This document shows, piece after piece, positions 11,296 to 19,639 of a DNA stretch of 64,000 bases. Every line of letters starts with the position of its first letter. Position 1 is the stretch's first letter. Both the position numbers and the translations under genes were made by a program. This stretch comes from Loktanella atrilutea. GTDB taxonomy: Bacteria; Pseudomonadota; Alphaproteobacteria; Rhodobacterales; Rhodobacteraceae. The stretch covers positions 186,001 to 250,000 of the forward strand of contig NZ_FQUE01000003.1 of the NCBI RefSeq assembly GCF_900128995.1. Reading direction: 5' to 3'. The notes under the pieces were generated by a model. The model was not told the DNA's origin and did not search any database. It saw nothing but the letters and a program-made list of their open reading frames with translations.

Positions 11296-12531
11296 ATGAC
11301 CGCCGCGCCGACCTACCTCCGCTTCGTGAAAGACAATGCGCCGTTCCTCGTGACCGGCGCGCTCCTGATGTTCCTGTCCAGCTTCGGACAGACGTTCCTG
11401 ATCGCGGCGTTTGGCGGAGAGATCCGCGATGCCTATGGGCTGACGAACGGCGAATGGGGGCTGATCTACATGATCGGCACCGGCGCCTCCGCGGCCATCA
11501 TGGTCTTTGCTGGCGGTCTCGCGGACAGGTTCCGCGTGCGGGTCCTCGGGATCGGCACGGTCCTGTGCCTCGCGGCGGCCTGCGTGTTCATGGCGCTCAA
11601 TCCCTTCGTGATCCTGCTGCCCGTCGTCATCTTCGCGCTGCGCTTTACCGGGCAGGGGATGACCAGCCATGTCGCGGCCGTCGCCATGTCGCGCTGGTTC
11701 GTGGCGACGCGGGGACGTGCCCTGGCCTTTGCCGCCTTCGGCGTCATGGCGGGAGAGGCTTTGCTGCCCCTGACGATGGTCTGGCTAAAGCGGTTCGTCG
11801 ATTGGCACATCCTCTGGATCGGGTTCGCGGTCTTCGCCGTGTTGGCGTCGCTGGTGCTGTTCCGGCTGCTACGACTGGAGCGATCCCCGGCCTCCGTCGC
11901 ACAGGAAACGAGCGCGACAGGCATGGACGGACGGCACTGGACCCGCGCCGAAGCGCTGCGCCACCCGATGTTCTGGGCGATGGTCCCGGCAGTCATGTCC
12001 TTCTCCGGCTTCGCCACCGCCTTCTGGTTCCACCAGGCCCATTTCGCCGAGATCAAAGGCTGGACCCAGCTTGAACTGGTGTCGGTCTTTCCGCTGGGGA
12101 CCGCGGCGCTCGTGCTGTCGACGATCGTCTATGGCTGGGCCCTCGACCGCTTCGGCGCCCTGCGGTTGCTGCCGGTCTATCTGCTACCGCTGGTCGCGGC
12201 CTTCGTGCTGCACTGGTATGCGACCGAAGTCTGGATGACCGCCATCGCGGTGATCCTGATGGGCAGTGCAGGGGGCGGTCAGGCGACCTTGCTGAATGCC
12301 TGCTGGGCCGAGCTTTACGGCACGCGCCATCTCGGATCGATCAAGGCGGCGGCCACGGCGCTCATGGTGCTGGGATCGGCAATCGGGCCGGGGCTGTCGG
12401 GCTGGCTGATCGATGCGGGCGTGGGCTTCGAGGTGCAGCAGCTCGGCTATGCGGCCGTCTTTGCCTTCGCCGCCCTCGTGCTGATCGTTCCCGTCCGCAA
12501 CGCGAGGCGTAGCCTAACGGCGTTTGCGTAG
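11296..12531 (+). CDS. MFS transporter
   Basis: 411-residue secondary transporter with about twelve transmembrane helices. The loop motif after helix 2 reads GGLADRFRVRVLG, the major-facilitator signature, and the second half has YGWALDRFGALRLL at the equivalent place. ATG 11296 is preceded by AAGGG; another ATG seven codons upstream (11275) is possible. The substrate cannot be read; the overall look is of the oxalate/monocarboxylate type. Its 3' end overlaps the opposite-strand smr gene by 18 bp. Confidence 0.85.
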   Translation: MTAAPTYLRFVKDNAPFLVTGALLMFLSSFGQTFLIAAFGGEIRDAYGLTNGEWGLIYMIGTGASAAIMVFAGGLADRFRVRVLGIGTVLCLAAACVFMALNPFVILLPVVIFALRFTGQGMTSHVAAVAMSRWFVATRGRALAFAAFGVMAGEALLPLTMVWLKRFVDWHILWIGFAVFAVLASLVLFRLLRLERSPASVAQETSATGMDGRHWTRAEALRHPMFWAMVPAVMSFSGFATAFWFHQAHFAEIKGWTQLELVSVFPLGTAALVLSTIVYGWALDRFGALRLLPVYLLPLVAAFVLHWYATEVWMTAIAVILMGSAGGGQATLLNACWAELYGTRHLGSIKAAATALMVLGSAIGPGLSGWLIDAGVGFEVQQLGYAAVFAFAALVLIVPVRNARRSLTAFA

Positions 12532-13092
12532 ATAGACGTAATAGGCCCCGTCGCCGCCGTGCTTGAGGTGCGCCGGACGCACCTCCAGCACCGCGGGGGC
12601 CAAGGGGGGCAGTTTCAGCCATTGCGGGACGTAACGGCGCAGCACGCCGCGTCCCTCCGGTGCCCAGCCGTCGCTGACGCGGCCCTTGCCGGTGATGACC
12701 AGCACCAGCCGCTTTCCGGCGGCCTGCGCGTTCAGAATGAAAGCGATCAGCTCGGGATAGGCCTCGTCCTGATACATGCCGTGCAGGTCGAGCCGCCCTT
12801 CCGGCTTCAGCTTGCCCGCCTTCATCCGCAGGAAGTTCTTGGCGTCCATCGCGACGGGGGCACTACGCAGACGCTCGCGCAGCGGGGGCAGGATATCGTG
12901 GGGGCGGGTGACGTCCGCCTTCGCGCCGACGTCGAAAGGCGCAACGGGTGATTTTGGTGCGACCTTGCGCGACGGCAGCACGGGATCGGGCACAGGCTTT
13001 GGCCGCTTCTGAGCGTGAAGCGGTTTGACCTGCGCCCTGACGTGGTCCCAGACCGCTTTGTCGTCTGGGGAAAGGTGCCGGGGCCTTCGCAT
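12514..13092 (-). CDS. Smr domain protein
   Basis: 192 residues: a basic, proline-rich N-terminal 80 residues, then a C-terminal Smr domain with LDLHG (101-105) and TGKG (134-137), the motifs of the small MutS-related nuclease fold. Stand-alone Smr proteins of this kind are linked to nucleic-acid nicking, including ribosome rescue, but its target is not known from sequence. Transcribed with mltA and tim44; its ATG shares one base with the mltA stop (TGATG). Confidence 0.88.
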   Translation of the reverse strand: MRRPRHLSPDDKAVWDHVRAQVKPLHAQKRPKPVPDPVLPSRKVAPKSPVAPFDVGAKADVTRPHDILPPLRERLRSAPVAMDAKNFLRMKAGKLKPEGRLDLHGMYQDEAYPELIAFILNAQAAGKRLVLVITGKGRVSDGWAPEGRGVLRRYVPQWLKLPPLAPAVLEVRPAHLKHGGDGAYYVYLRKRR

Positions 13093-14123
13093 CAGTAGTC
13101 CAGCGGATCGCTGACCTTCGCCAGCGCGTATTCGACGGGCATCAGCACGACCATGCGCCCGCCGTCCTTCACCGCACCGGCCGCCGCACCGGCGGCGTCG
13201 CCGGTGCCGAAGTAGATGTCCGCCCGCTGTGCGCCCTTGATCGCGGACCCGGTATCCTGCGCGACCATCAAGCGCCGCATGGGGTCCGTGCCATCCTTCT
13301 CGATCCAGACCGGCGCACCGAGCAGGGTGATCGCGGGATCGACGGCAATGCTGCGACCGGGCGTGATCGACCGGTTCATTGCGCCGAGGGGGCCCCGTTC
13401 GGCAGGAACTTCATCAATTGTGCGAAAAAACACGTAGGATTCATTCAGCCACAAAAGGCCGGGGCCTTCTTCCGGATGGTCCAGCACCCACTGGCGGATG
13501 ACCGGAGACGATACTTCGTCCAGCGTGAATTCGCCGCGGTCAACCAGCGCGCGTCCGATCGATGTATAATCGCGCCCGTTCTTTCCCGCATAGCCCACCC
13601 GGATCACACGGCCATTGGGCAGGCGGATGCGCCCTGATCCCTGCACTTGAAGAAAGAATAGATCGACCGGATCGGAGAGCCAGGCAATCTCCATCCCGCG
13701 ATCCGCGAAGGGCTGGTTTTCCTCGATCTCGCGCCGACTATAGACGCCTTCGGTACCGTCGTCCGGCAGACGATAGATCGGGTAAGGGTAAACCTCGTCG
13801 GGGGTCAGGCTGCCGCGCAACTCCGGCTCGTAATAGCCGGTGAAAAGCATGGGCTGGCCGTCCTCGATCAAGACAGGCTGAAAAAATGTTTCAAAGAAGT
13901 CGCGCGCTGCCGGGCCATCCTTGGCAAAGGCGCAAAGGCGCGCCCAATCGGGGCGGGGGATGTCGCCGCAGGTCTGGATAAATACATTAAGAGCTGCTGC
14001 ATGATCATCGGCGGCCCAGCCGTCGAGGTCTTCGTAGGTCAGGAAAGTGTAAGTCGGTTCAGCCATGGCCGTCCCAGTCATCGCAAAGATCAGAAGAGAC
14101 GTCCGTGCCAGACCCCGAAGCAT
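13092..14123 (-). CDS. mltA: Membrane-bound lytic murein transglycosylase A
   Basis: Cleaves peptidoglycan glycan strands with formation of 1,6-anhydro-muramic acid. 343 residues with a signal peptide ending near AMA at 19-21 and no lipobox cysteine, so it is probably periplasmic rather than a lipoprotein as in E. coli. The MltA domain shows LFTGYYEPELRGS and FFLQVQGSGRIRLP; the 3D domain shows VAQDTGSAIKG and RADIYFGTGDAAG with the catalytic Asp candidates. Middle gene of tim44-mltA-smr, overlapping both neighbours by single bases. Confidence 0.94.
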   Translation of the reverse strand: MLRGLARTSLLIFAMTGTAMAEPTYTFLTYEDLDGWAADDHAAALNVFIQTCGDIPRPDWARLCAFAKDGPAARDFFETFFQPVLIEDGQPMLFTGYYEPELRGSLTPDEVYPYPIYRLPDDGTEGVYSRREIEENQPFADRGMEIAWLSDPVDLFFLQVQGSGRIRLPNGRVIRVGYAGKNGRDYTSIGRALVDRGEFTLDEVSSPVIRQWVLDHPEEGPGLLWLNESYVFFRTIDEVPAERGPLGAMNRSITPGRSIAVDPAITLLGAPVWIEKDGTDPMRRLMVAQDTGSAIKGAQRADIYFGTGDAAGAAAGAVKDGGRMVVLMPVEYALAKVSDPLDY

Positions 14124-14788
14124 TATTCGCCAGTGGCCACCAGCCGCCAGTTGGGATCAGCGCTGTCCATGACGCGAGCAAAAGTCCAGACGTCCTTTTG
14201 ACGCTTGATCGCGTTGGGATCACCCTCGACGATGTCGCCGCCGTGATCGCGGACGACATAGTTCATCTCACCGGTGAAGCGGACGGTCATCTCGGCCTCT
14301 TTCGTCTGCGGATCGAATGTCGCGTCCTTCAGGCCAAGGTCGCTGATGCCGACGAAAACGGCAGTGACCTGCAGTCCCTGGTCTGCACGCTGGTGAACCA
14401 CCTGCTCGAATGCGTCATAGACGTCGGGCGAGATGAAATTACGAACCTCGTCAAGACTGCCATGCTCAAAGGCGATCAGGATCATCTCGTAGGCAGACCG
14501 CGCCCCGGTCAGGAACTGCGTCACGTTGAACGACGGATCGACCCGCTTCATGGCAGTCAGCGCCTGCGCTGTATCGCTTCCTTCCGTCGCGTGATCTGTG
14601 ATGTCGCGGTCGGGCCCACCCTCGATCACCTCGAAGTCGCGCCGGCGTGAATCGGTCTTTACCACCTGATCCGCTGGAATTTGCGGCTTTTCAAAGCCTT
14701 CACGGGTGCCGAGAACGCCCCGCAGCCGCAGGATCAGAAATATTGCGATTCCCGCAAGGACGAGCAGCTGGATGATGGGTCCGTTCAT
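14123..14788 (-). CDS. Tim44-like domain protein (TimA type)
   Basis: 221 residues: one N-terminal transmembrane helix (about 5-22, LLVLAGIAIFLILRL), a charged linker, then a Tim44-like domain from about 85 to the end (FLTGARSAYEMILIAFEHGSLDEVRNFISPDV region). These bacterial Tim44 relatives are inner-membrane proteins facing the cytoplasm and related to the mitochondrial import motor subunit; their bacterial role is not settled. First gene of the minus-strand operon tim44-mltA-smr, divergent from fxsA. Confidence 0.9.
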   Translation of the reverse strand: MNGPIIQLLVLAGIAIFLILRLRGVLGTREGFEKPQIPADQVVKTDSRRRDFEVIEGGPDRDITDHATEGSDTAQALTAMKRVDPSFNVTQFLTGARSAYEMILIAFEHGSLDEVRNFISPDVYDAFEQVVHQRADQGLQVTAVFVGISDLGLKDATFDPQTKEAEMTVRFTGEMNYVVRDHGGDIVEGDPNAIKRQKDVWTFARVMDSADPNWRLVATGE

Positions 14789-14828
14789 GTGTTCCTCTTT
14801 CCGGGCGGCTGGAAACCGTCAATGGTCC

Positions 14829-14856
14829 ATCCTATGTAGGGGCCACCCGGGGTCAA
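14829..14856 (-). promoter_or_regulatory. Candidate promoter of tim44-mltA-smr
   Basis: On the minus strand, TTGACC (14851-14856), a 16-bp spacer and TAGGAT (14829-14834), about 40 bp before the ATG at 14788. A reasonable sigma-70-type match, read by eye. Confidence 0.4.
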
Positions 14857-14896
14857 GTCCACCTGCGCCCCCGCCACCGTGACCAAAGGACCCGAT

Positions 14897-15388
14897 ATGC
14901 GACTGCTTCTGGCGTTCATCGCCGTGCCCCTGATCGAGATCGCCCTTTTCATTCAGGTTGGCGGGCTGATCGGGTTGTGGCCGACGCTGCTCATTGTGCT
15001 CGTGACGGCGGTACTGGGGTCTTGGCTGGTCCGCACGCAGGGTGCAGCAGAGCTTGGGCGGCTGCGGCAGTCATTCTCGACCTTGCAGGATCCGGCAGAA
15101 CCCCTTGCAAACGGCGCAATGATCCTGTTCGCCGGGGCATTGTTGCTTACGCCGGGGTTCTTCACCGATGCCTGCGGCTTTGCTCTCTTGATCCCCGCCG
15201 TGCGCCGCCGCGCCTTTCTGGCCATCAAGTCGCGCGTCCGGTTCGCACAGTTTGAGATGGGGCCGCAGTCCGGAACGCGTCCGACCGGACCGGTCGGGCC
15301 CGATGACCGTGTGATCGACGGCGAGTTCGAAACCATCGATCCGGACAAGCGTCCGACGCATGGTCCGTCCGGCTGGACCCGGCATTGA
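14897..15388 (+). CDS. fxsA: FxsA family membrane protein
   Basis: 163-residue inner-membrane protein of the FxsA family; E. coli FxsA relieves phage T7 exclusion by F plasmids, but the normal role is unknown. Hydrophobic helices cover about 1-45 (LLLAFIAVPLIEIALFI and LWPTLLIVLVTAVLGSWLV) and a third about 75-105 (ILFAGALLLTPGFFTDACGF). The hydrophilic C-terminus ends in a Gly/Pro/Arg-rich tail. ATG 14897 has AAAGGA six bases upstream and is preferred over 14879. Confidence 0.9.
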   Translation: MRLLLAFIAVPLIEIALFIQVGGLIGLWPTLLIVLVTAVLGSWLVRTQGAAELGRLRQSFSTLQDPAEPLANGAMILFAGALLLTPGFFTDACGFALLIPAVRRRAFLAIKSRVRFAQFEMGPQSGTRPTGPVGPDDRVIDGEFETIDPDKRPTHGPSGWTRH

Positions 15389-15413
15389 GCACGAAGCCTC
15401 TGCCTGATATGTC
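15385..15413 (+). promoter_or_regulatory. Candidate secB promoter
   Basis: TTGAGC (15385-15390), 17-bp spacer, TATGTC (15408-15413), starting at the fxsA stop codon and 31 bp before the secB ATG. Moderate match only. Confidence 0.35.
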
Positions 15414-15443
15414 CAATGGCAACCCAGAGTGAGGAGTGACCAG

Positions 15444-15965
15444 ATGGCCGACAACGAGACCCCGGAAAACGACACGCCCCAGAAACCCGTGCAGCCGCCG
15501 CAGATCACGAACCGTATCGTCGCACAGTATGTCCGGGACATGTCGTTCGAGAACATTCTGGCGCAAAAGGGGATCAGCGGCGATGCGACCCCCGACATTC
15601 AGGCCCGCGTCGATGTCGAGGCCCGCAAGCGCGGCGGCGATGACCAGTTCGAGGTTATCACCAAACTGAACATCACCAGCAAGACGAAGGAAAAGGGCGA
15701 AACCCTGTTCGTGCTGGAAGTCGACTATGCCGGGGTCTTTCAGGTAAGCGGCGTTCCGGACGAGCAGATGGGGCCGTATCTGATGATCGAGTGCCCGCGT
15801 CTTGTTTTCCCGTATATCCGCAAGTTGGTTGCTGACCTGACGCGCGAAGGCGGCTTCCAATCTTTGAATCTTGAACAGTTCGACTATGTGGCGCTTTATC
15901 GGGCAAAGCTGGCTGCTCAGATGGAAGCGCAGAAGAAGGCGCAGGAAAATCAGCCGGTCAATTAG
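15444..15965 (+). CDS. secB: Protein-export chaperone SecB
   Basis: Tetrameric cytosolic chaperone that keeps preproteins unfolded and hands them to SecA. 173 residues with conserved QYVRDMSFENI, DIQARVDVEAR, YAGVFQVSG and LMIECPRLVFPYIRKLV. ATG 15444 has GAGGAG at 15431-15436. The Asp/Glu-rich N-terminus and the Gln-rich tail are usual for alphaproteobacterial SecB. Its 3' end overlaps the opposite-strand dnaQ by 4 bp. Confidence 0.96.
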   Translation: MADNETPENDTPQKPVQPPQITNRIVAQYVRDMSFENILAQKGISGDATPDIQARVDVEARKRGGDDQFEVITKLNITSKTKEKGETLFVLEVDYAGVFQVSGVPDEQMGPYLMIECPRLVFPYIRKLVADLTREGGFQSLNLEQFDYVALYRAKLAAQMEAQKKAQENQPVN

Positions 15966-16657
15966 GCCAGCCTTTTCCATAAGGCGCCGTCACCCATGTT
16001 CGCCACGAAAGCGTCATGGGCGGCGGCTTCTTCTGAAGTAAGACGTGAAGGCAGCGGTTTTTCGCGGGGCGCCGGGCGCCAAGCCGTTTCCGTCTTGATT
16101 GCCGGTCCCGTCGCCGCCCGTGTCGACAAGGCGAAATCCGGCTGACGCCCGCCGATCAGTTCAAGATAGACCTCCGCAAGGATTTCGCTGTCCAGCAGGG
16201 CGCCGTGAAGGGTACGGGCATCGTTGTTGATACCGAACCGGCGGCACAGGGCATCCAGAGAGGCGGGAGACCCCGGAAACCGCCGACGCGCTATGGCAAG
16301 CGTGTCGAGCGCCCGATCCATTGCGATCGCTGGTTTCTTTGCCCAGCCAAGTTCCGCATTCAGGAATTTCATGTCGAAGGCAGCATTGTGAATGACAAGC
16401 TTCGCATCGTTGCCGATGAAGTCGAGGAAATCCTGGGCAATCGCAGCGAAGACAGGCTTGTCGCGCAGGAAATCGTCGCCCAGACCGTGCACCTCGAACG
16501 CGCCTTGCGGCATGGTCCGCTGCGGGTTGATATACTGATGATAGGTCCGACCGGTCGGCATGTGATTGATTAGTTCAACAGCACCGATTTCGACAATGCG
16601 GTCTCCGTCTTCAGGCTCGAACCCAGTGGTTTCCGTGTCGAGAACGATTTCACGCAT
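15962..16657 (-). CDS. dnaQ: DNA polymerase III epsilon subunit (3'-5' exonuclease)
   Basis: Proofreading subunit of the replicative polymerase, 231 residues. ExoI motif DTETTGFEP has Asp7 and Glu9; ExoII is [11 protein letters not shown]; ExoIII-epsilon is [17 protein letters not shown] with the catalytic His and Asp. The last 60 residues form the linker and polymerase-binding tail. Last gene of the minus-strand operon maf-aroE-coaE-dnaQ; its ATG overlaps the coaE end by 8 bp. Confidence 0.96.
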   Translation of the reverse strand: MREIVLDTETTGFEPEDGDRIVEIGAVELINHMPTGRTYHQYINPQRTMPQGAFEVHGLGDDFLRDKPVFAAIAQDFLDFIGNDAKLVIHNAAFDMKFLNAELGWAKKPAIAMDRALDTLAIARRRFPGSPASLDALCRRFGINNDARTLHGALLDSEILAEVYLELIGGRQPDFALSTRAATGPAIKTETAWRPAPREKPLPSRLTSEEAAAHDAFVANMGDGALWKRLA

Positions 16658-17240
16658 GCTTTTTTCCTGTCAGATCGTAAATCAGGTTTTGCACGGCAGT
16701 CCGGGTGTCGTCCAGTGTCAGTGTTTCGATCACCACGTCGGCGCGACGACGCTTTTCCGCATCCGGGATCTGGCGTGTCAGGATAAGGTCGAAGGTCTCT
16801 TGCGTCATGCCGGGGCGGGCAAGAACGCGGGCGGCCTGCACCTCGGCCGGGGCGCTGACCACAAGAACCGTGTCCAGCCATTCGGCCGCACTTGTTTCGA
16901 ACAAAAGCGGAATATCAAGAACGACAAGTTCGTGCGGGTGGGCGGCGATGAAGGCATCGCGGTCGGCCTTGACCAGAGGATGGACGATCTCCTCCAGTCG
17001 CTTCAGCGCCTCGGGGTCTGTGCGCAGGATTTCATTGAGGGCAGGGCGGGACACCGCGTCACTCTGGACGGCTTCCGGAAAGATACGTTTCACGGGTTCA
17101 ACCGCGGCGCCACCGGGGGCATAGAGGCCGTGGACCGTTGCGTCTGCGTCCCAGACCGGGATGCCCATATCGCGGAACATGGCAGCGGTCGTGCTCTTGC
17201 CCATTCCGATCGAGCCCGTAAGCCCAAGAAGATGTGTCAT
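16650..17240 (-). CDS. coaE: Dephospho-CoA kinase
   Basis: Last step of coenzyme A synthesis (ATP-dependent phosphorylation of dephospho-CoA). 196 residues from the ATG at 17240, whose protein begins with the P-loop GSIGMGKS at 9-16; the reading frame is open for another 38 codons upstream but that part lies within aroE and has no family similarity. [10 protein letters not shown] and IPLLFET are further family motifs. The ATG overlaps the aroE stop by 4 bp. Confidence 0.95.
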   Translation of the reverse strand: MTHLLGLTGSIGMGKSTTAAMFRDMGIPVWDADATVHGLYAPGGAAVEPVKRIFPEAVQSDAVSRPALNEILRTDPEALKRLEEIVHPLVKADRDAFIAAHPHELVVLDIPLLFETSAAEWLDTVLVVSAPAEVQAARVLARPGMTQETFDLILTRQIPDAEKRRRADVVIETLTLDDTRTAVQNLIYDLTGKKHA

Positions 17241-18070
17241 GCCAGCACGGCGGCTCGAAGCGCTTCGTCGACCTCCGGTCGTCGACCGAACCAGCGTTCG
17301 AAACCCGGCACGCCTTGATAAAGCAGCATGCCGAGACCGTCGACGGTCTCGCACCCTCGGTCGGCTGCGCGTTGCAGCAGATCGGTCTGCAGTGGGTTGT
17401 AGACGATATCGGTAACGATGGTGGAGGGGCGCAGATGGTCCAGCGACACGCGCAATTCGGGCTGACCTGTCATGCCAAGGGATGTCGTGTTGATAAGAAG
17501 TGCTGCGTCGCCAAGCACCGTTCCAGCCTGCACCCAGTCGACAACGACGATCCGCTGACCGAATTCTGCCTTCAACGCCTCCGACTTGGCACGCGTACGA
17601 TTGGCCAGCAGGATCTGCGGAACCCCGGCATCCGCAAGAGCCACAATTATGGCACGTGCTGCCCCACCGGCCCCAAGGATCACGGCGGGTCCATCCTTCG
17701 GATCCCAGCCCGGCGCGCCGTGTCGAAGGTTGGCCATGAAGCCGTAACCGTCCGTATTATCCGCGTGAATCTTTCCATCTTCTCGGAAGATGAGCGTATT
17801 GGCCGCTCCGATAAGGGTCGCACGGTCAGAGACATGATCGACGAACTTCAGCACTTCGGTCTTGTGCGGGATCGTGACGTTTGCGCCGACAAATCCCATG
17901 CGGGGCAGGGTACGAACGACATCCTTCAGATCCTGCGAGGCGACATGCAGGGGCACGTAATCGCCGCGCAGATCATAGCGCCGCAGCCAGTGGCGATGCA
18001 TCACGGGAGAGCGGGACTGGCTTATCGGGTTGCCGATCACACCGGCGAGGGGAATGTCTGGACGTGTCAT
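17237..18070 (-). CDS. aroE: Shikimate dehydrogenase (NADP+)
   Basis: Reduces 3-dehydroshikimate to shikimate for aromatic amino acids. 277 residues; N-terminal substrate motif [12 protein letters not shown], catalytic Lys70 in NVTIPHK, Asp107 in ADNTDGYG, dinucleotide-binding GAGGAARA and the NRT motif of NADP-binding forms. Overlaps both neighbours by 4 bp (ATGA) in maf-aroE-coaE-dnaQ. Confidence 0.96.
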   Translation of the reverse strand: MTRPDIPLAGVIGNPISQSRSPVMHRHWLRRYDLRGDYVPLHVASQDLKDVVRTLPRMGFVGANVTIPHKTEVLKFVDHVSDRATLIGAANTLIFREDGKIHADNTDGYGFMANLRHGAPGWDPKDGPAVILGAGGAARAIIVALADAGVPQILLANRTRAKSEALKAEFGQRIVVVDWVQAGTVLGDAALLINTTSLGMTGQPELRVSLDHLRPSTIVTDIVYNPLQTDLLQRAADRGCETVDGLGMLLYQGVPGFERWFGRRPEVDEALRAAVLA

Positions 18071-18666
18071 GCCGCCAATGTCCCGCGCAGCGTCAGATAT
18101 GACAAGAGTTCCAACAACGGCAAACCGAGGATATTGAAATAATCGCCTTCGATCCGATGGAACAACCGGACGCCCTCCGCTTCGATCTGGTAGGCGCCGA
18201 CGCAGTGACGGATCTCCTCCCAGTTCCGGGCGACGTAATCGGCGATGAAGGTGTCACTGGCATCGCGCATATGAAGACGCACGACGCCTACATGCCGCCA
18301 CTGCGGCTGTCCGTCCACATAGACGACAGCGGCAGAAAGAAGACTGTGCATCCGACCCCGAAGCGCTTGCAGTTGCGCTTGGGCAGCTGCAGGATCTTCT
18401 GGCTTTGACAAAATATCCTGTCCAAGAGCCAGAACCTGGTCGCAGCCAACCACCACTGCTTCCGGCTGCCTGACTGAAACCTTTCGCGCTTTCAATTCTG
18501 CCAGCGCATCGGCGACATCACGGGGCGATGCGCCCTCTGCCTGTAGCGCCAAGCGAACGGCGTCCTCGTCAATCCGAGCGATCTGCGTACGAAATGTCAC
18601 ACCGGCATTGCGGAGGAGAGTGGCACGGATCTTCGATCCGCTGGCCAGGATCAGGTCGTCAGTCAT
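18067..18666 (-). CDS. Maf-family nucleoside triphosphate pyrophosphatase
   Basis: Hydrolyses non-canonical or modified NTPs (house-cleaning); 199 residues. N-terminal LASGSKIRATLLRNAG and VVGCDQVL carry the family residues. The start at 18666 is chosen because the recognisable N-terminus starts there; the open frame upstream runs into the putative origin and looks non-coding. The ATG directly abuts a DnaA box. First gene of the minus-strand operon leading away from oriC. Confidence 0.93.
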   Translation of the reverse strand: MTDDLILASGSKIRATLLRNAGVTFRTQIARIDEDAVRLALQAEGASPRDVADALAELKARKVSVRQPEAVVVGCDQVLALGQDILSKPEDPAAAQAQLQALRGRMHSLLSAAVVYVDGQPQWRHVGVVRLHMRDASDTFIADYVARNWEEIRHCVGAYQIEAEGVRLFHRIEGDYFNILGLPLLELLSYLTLRGTLAA

Positions 18667-18674
18667 GTGGATAA
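18666..18674 (-). promoter_or_regulatory. DnaA box (perfect TTATCCACA)
   Basis: TGTGGATAA on the plus strand, a perfect 9-mer for DnaA; shares one base with the maf start codon. Confidence 0.7.
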
Positions 18675-18875
18675 CCCATCGGAAAAGCGGTGCCCGCGAT
18701 ATCTTCAGATGTGCGACAACGATCGTCCGAAGACAAGTGAGCTGCGGAGGAGGGGATAAGACACCTGAAGATGAACAGGTGCTTAACATGGGGATGGGAG
18801 AACTGACCCATGTGCACAAATCTCATTTGATGACAGAGTCAAGACTGATGAGGACTGAAATATGCCGGAGAGGTC

Positions 18876-18912
18876 AAGATTAACCGTATAAATTTATGAT
18901 ACTTTTATATCC
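18876..18912. other. AT-rich candidate DNA unwinding element
   Basis: AAGATTAACCGTATAAATTT and the following ATGATACTTTTATATCC form one of the AT-richest stretches of an otherwise GC-rich window, inside the oriC candidate and 39 bp from the DnaA box at 18951. Confidence 0.5.
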
Positions 18913-18950
18913 TTGCGTGCCGTAACTTCCGTCTCCCTCTTGGCTGTTGA

Positions 18951-18959
18951 TGTGGATAA
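18951..18959 (-). promoter_or_regulatory. DnaA box (perfect TTATCCACA)
   Basis: TGTGGATAA on the plus strand, the same orientation as the box at 18666. Confidence 0.7.
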
Positions 18960-18976
18960 TTCTGGGTATGAAATAT

Positions 18977-18985
18977 TAATCCACA
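18977..18985 (+). promoter_or_regulatory. DnaA box, one mismatch (TAATCCACA)
   Basis: Faces the box at 18951 across 17 bp, giving an inverted pair next to the AT-rich tract. Confidence 0.5.
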
Positions 18986-19071
18986 GATTCTGGTCCTACC
19001 TAAAACATCATCATCTTTCTTTTTTCTCTTTATTCTTTAAGGAGACGTAAACGTTTGACGGGGACAAGATC

Positions 19072-19518
19072 GTGGGTTGGCTCAACGGATACTATGACTG
19101 GATCAAGGCAGTGCATGTCATGGCCGTGATCGCATGGATGGCCGGGCTGTTCTATTTGCCGCGTCTCTTCGTCTATCACGCCGAACGCGCTACCGTTGGA
19201 TCCGAGTTGGATCGGACCTTTCGGATCATGGAAGACAAGCTGCTACGTTTGATCATGCGGCCGGCGATGATCACGGCATGGATCTGCGGCGGATTGATGG
19301 TCGCCATGGGAGGCCTCGATTTTAGCGCGGTCTGGGGGTGGGCAAAATTAGGTGCCGTGATTGCCATGACGGCGGCACATGTCTGGATGGCAGCGCGAAG
19401 CAAGGATTTTGCCGTGGGTCGTAATACCCGATCCGGTCGCACCTATCGGCTGGCAAACGAAGTGCCGACGGTCCTGATGATCGTGGCTGTCGTTGCGGTC
19501 GTCGTGAAACCCTTCTAA
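19072..19518 (+). CDS. hemJ: Protoporphyrinogen IX oxidase HemJ
   Basis: Penultimate step of haem synthesis in most alphaproteobacteria. 148 residues with four transmembrane helices, conserved His15 in IKAVHVMAVIAWMAGLFYLP, and RLIMRPAMITAWICGG. The start is GTG 19072: an in-frame stop at 19048-19050 leaves no other usual start codon before the conserved N-terminus. A GGGGA sequence about 10 bases upstream may serve as binding site. It flanks the oriC candidate on the right. Confidence 0.93.
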   Translation: MGWLNGYYDWIKAVHVMAVIAWMAGLFYLPRLFVYHAERATVGSELDRTFRIMEDKLLRLIMRPAMITAWICGGLMVAMGGLDFSAVWGWAKLGAVIAMTAAHVWMAARSKDFAVGRNTRSGRTYRLANEVPTVLMIVAVVAVVVKPF

Positions 19519-19524
19519 GACGCG

Positions 19525-19553
19525 TTGACTTTTCATACAGCGACAATTATCGC
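19525..19553 (+). promoter_or_regulatory. Candidate rho promoter with overlapping inverted repeat
   Basis: TTGACT (19525-19530), 17-bp spacer, TATCGC (19548-19553). The inverted repeat AGCGA / TCGCT (19539-19554, 6-nt centre) covers the -10 and could be an operator or simply chance. Confidence 0.4.
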
Positions 19554-19563
19554 TGAATGACGC

Positions 19564-19577
19564 TGCCCGTCCGGGCA
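19564..19577 (+). other. Short hairpin in the rho leader
   Basis: TGCCCG-TC-CGGGCA, a 6-bp perfect stem in the 5' leader of rho. E. coli rho is regulated in its leader; whether this hairpin has a role is unknown. Confidence 0.3.
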
Positions 19578-19639
19578 ATCCTGCGTTTCCCCGATCCGAA
19601 CTTTTGATACGCCCGCCGCGGCGTCTGGAACCATACCTC

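Larger units (their letters stand above)
18666..19071. other. Candidate chromosomal replication origin (oriC)
   Basis: 405 bp without a gene between maf (minus) and hemJ (plus), the largest gap in the window. It holds two perfect DnaA boxes (18666-18674, 18951-18959), a one-mismatch box (18977-18985), weaker matches at 18751-18759 and 18811-18819, AT-rich tracts at 18876-18912 and 19002-19040, and two GANTC sites (18836, 18986) of the type methylated by CcrM. Genes run outward on both sides, and rho, mnmE-mnmG-rsmG and parAB with parS follow, as near the origin in many bacteria. Experimental proof is lacking. Confidence 0.75.

Noticed and set aside
11277-12074. 265-codon overlapping frame inside the MFS gene
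   Set aside because: Arg-rich out-of-frame translation; the real frame has twelve helices.
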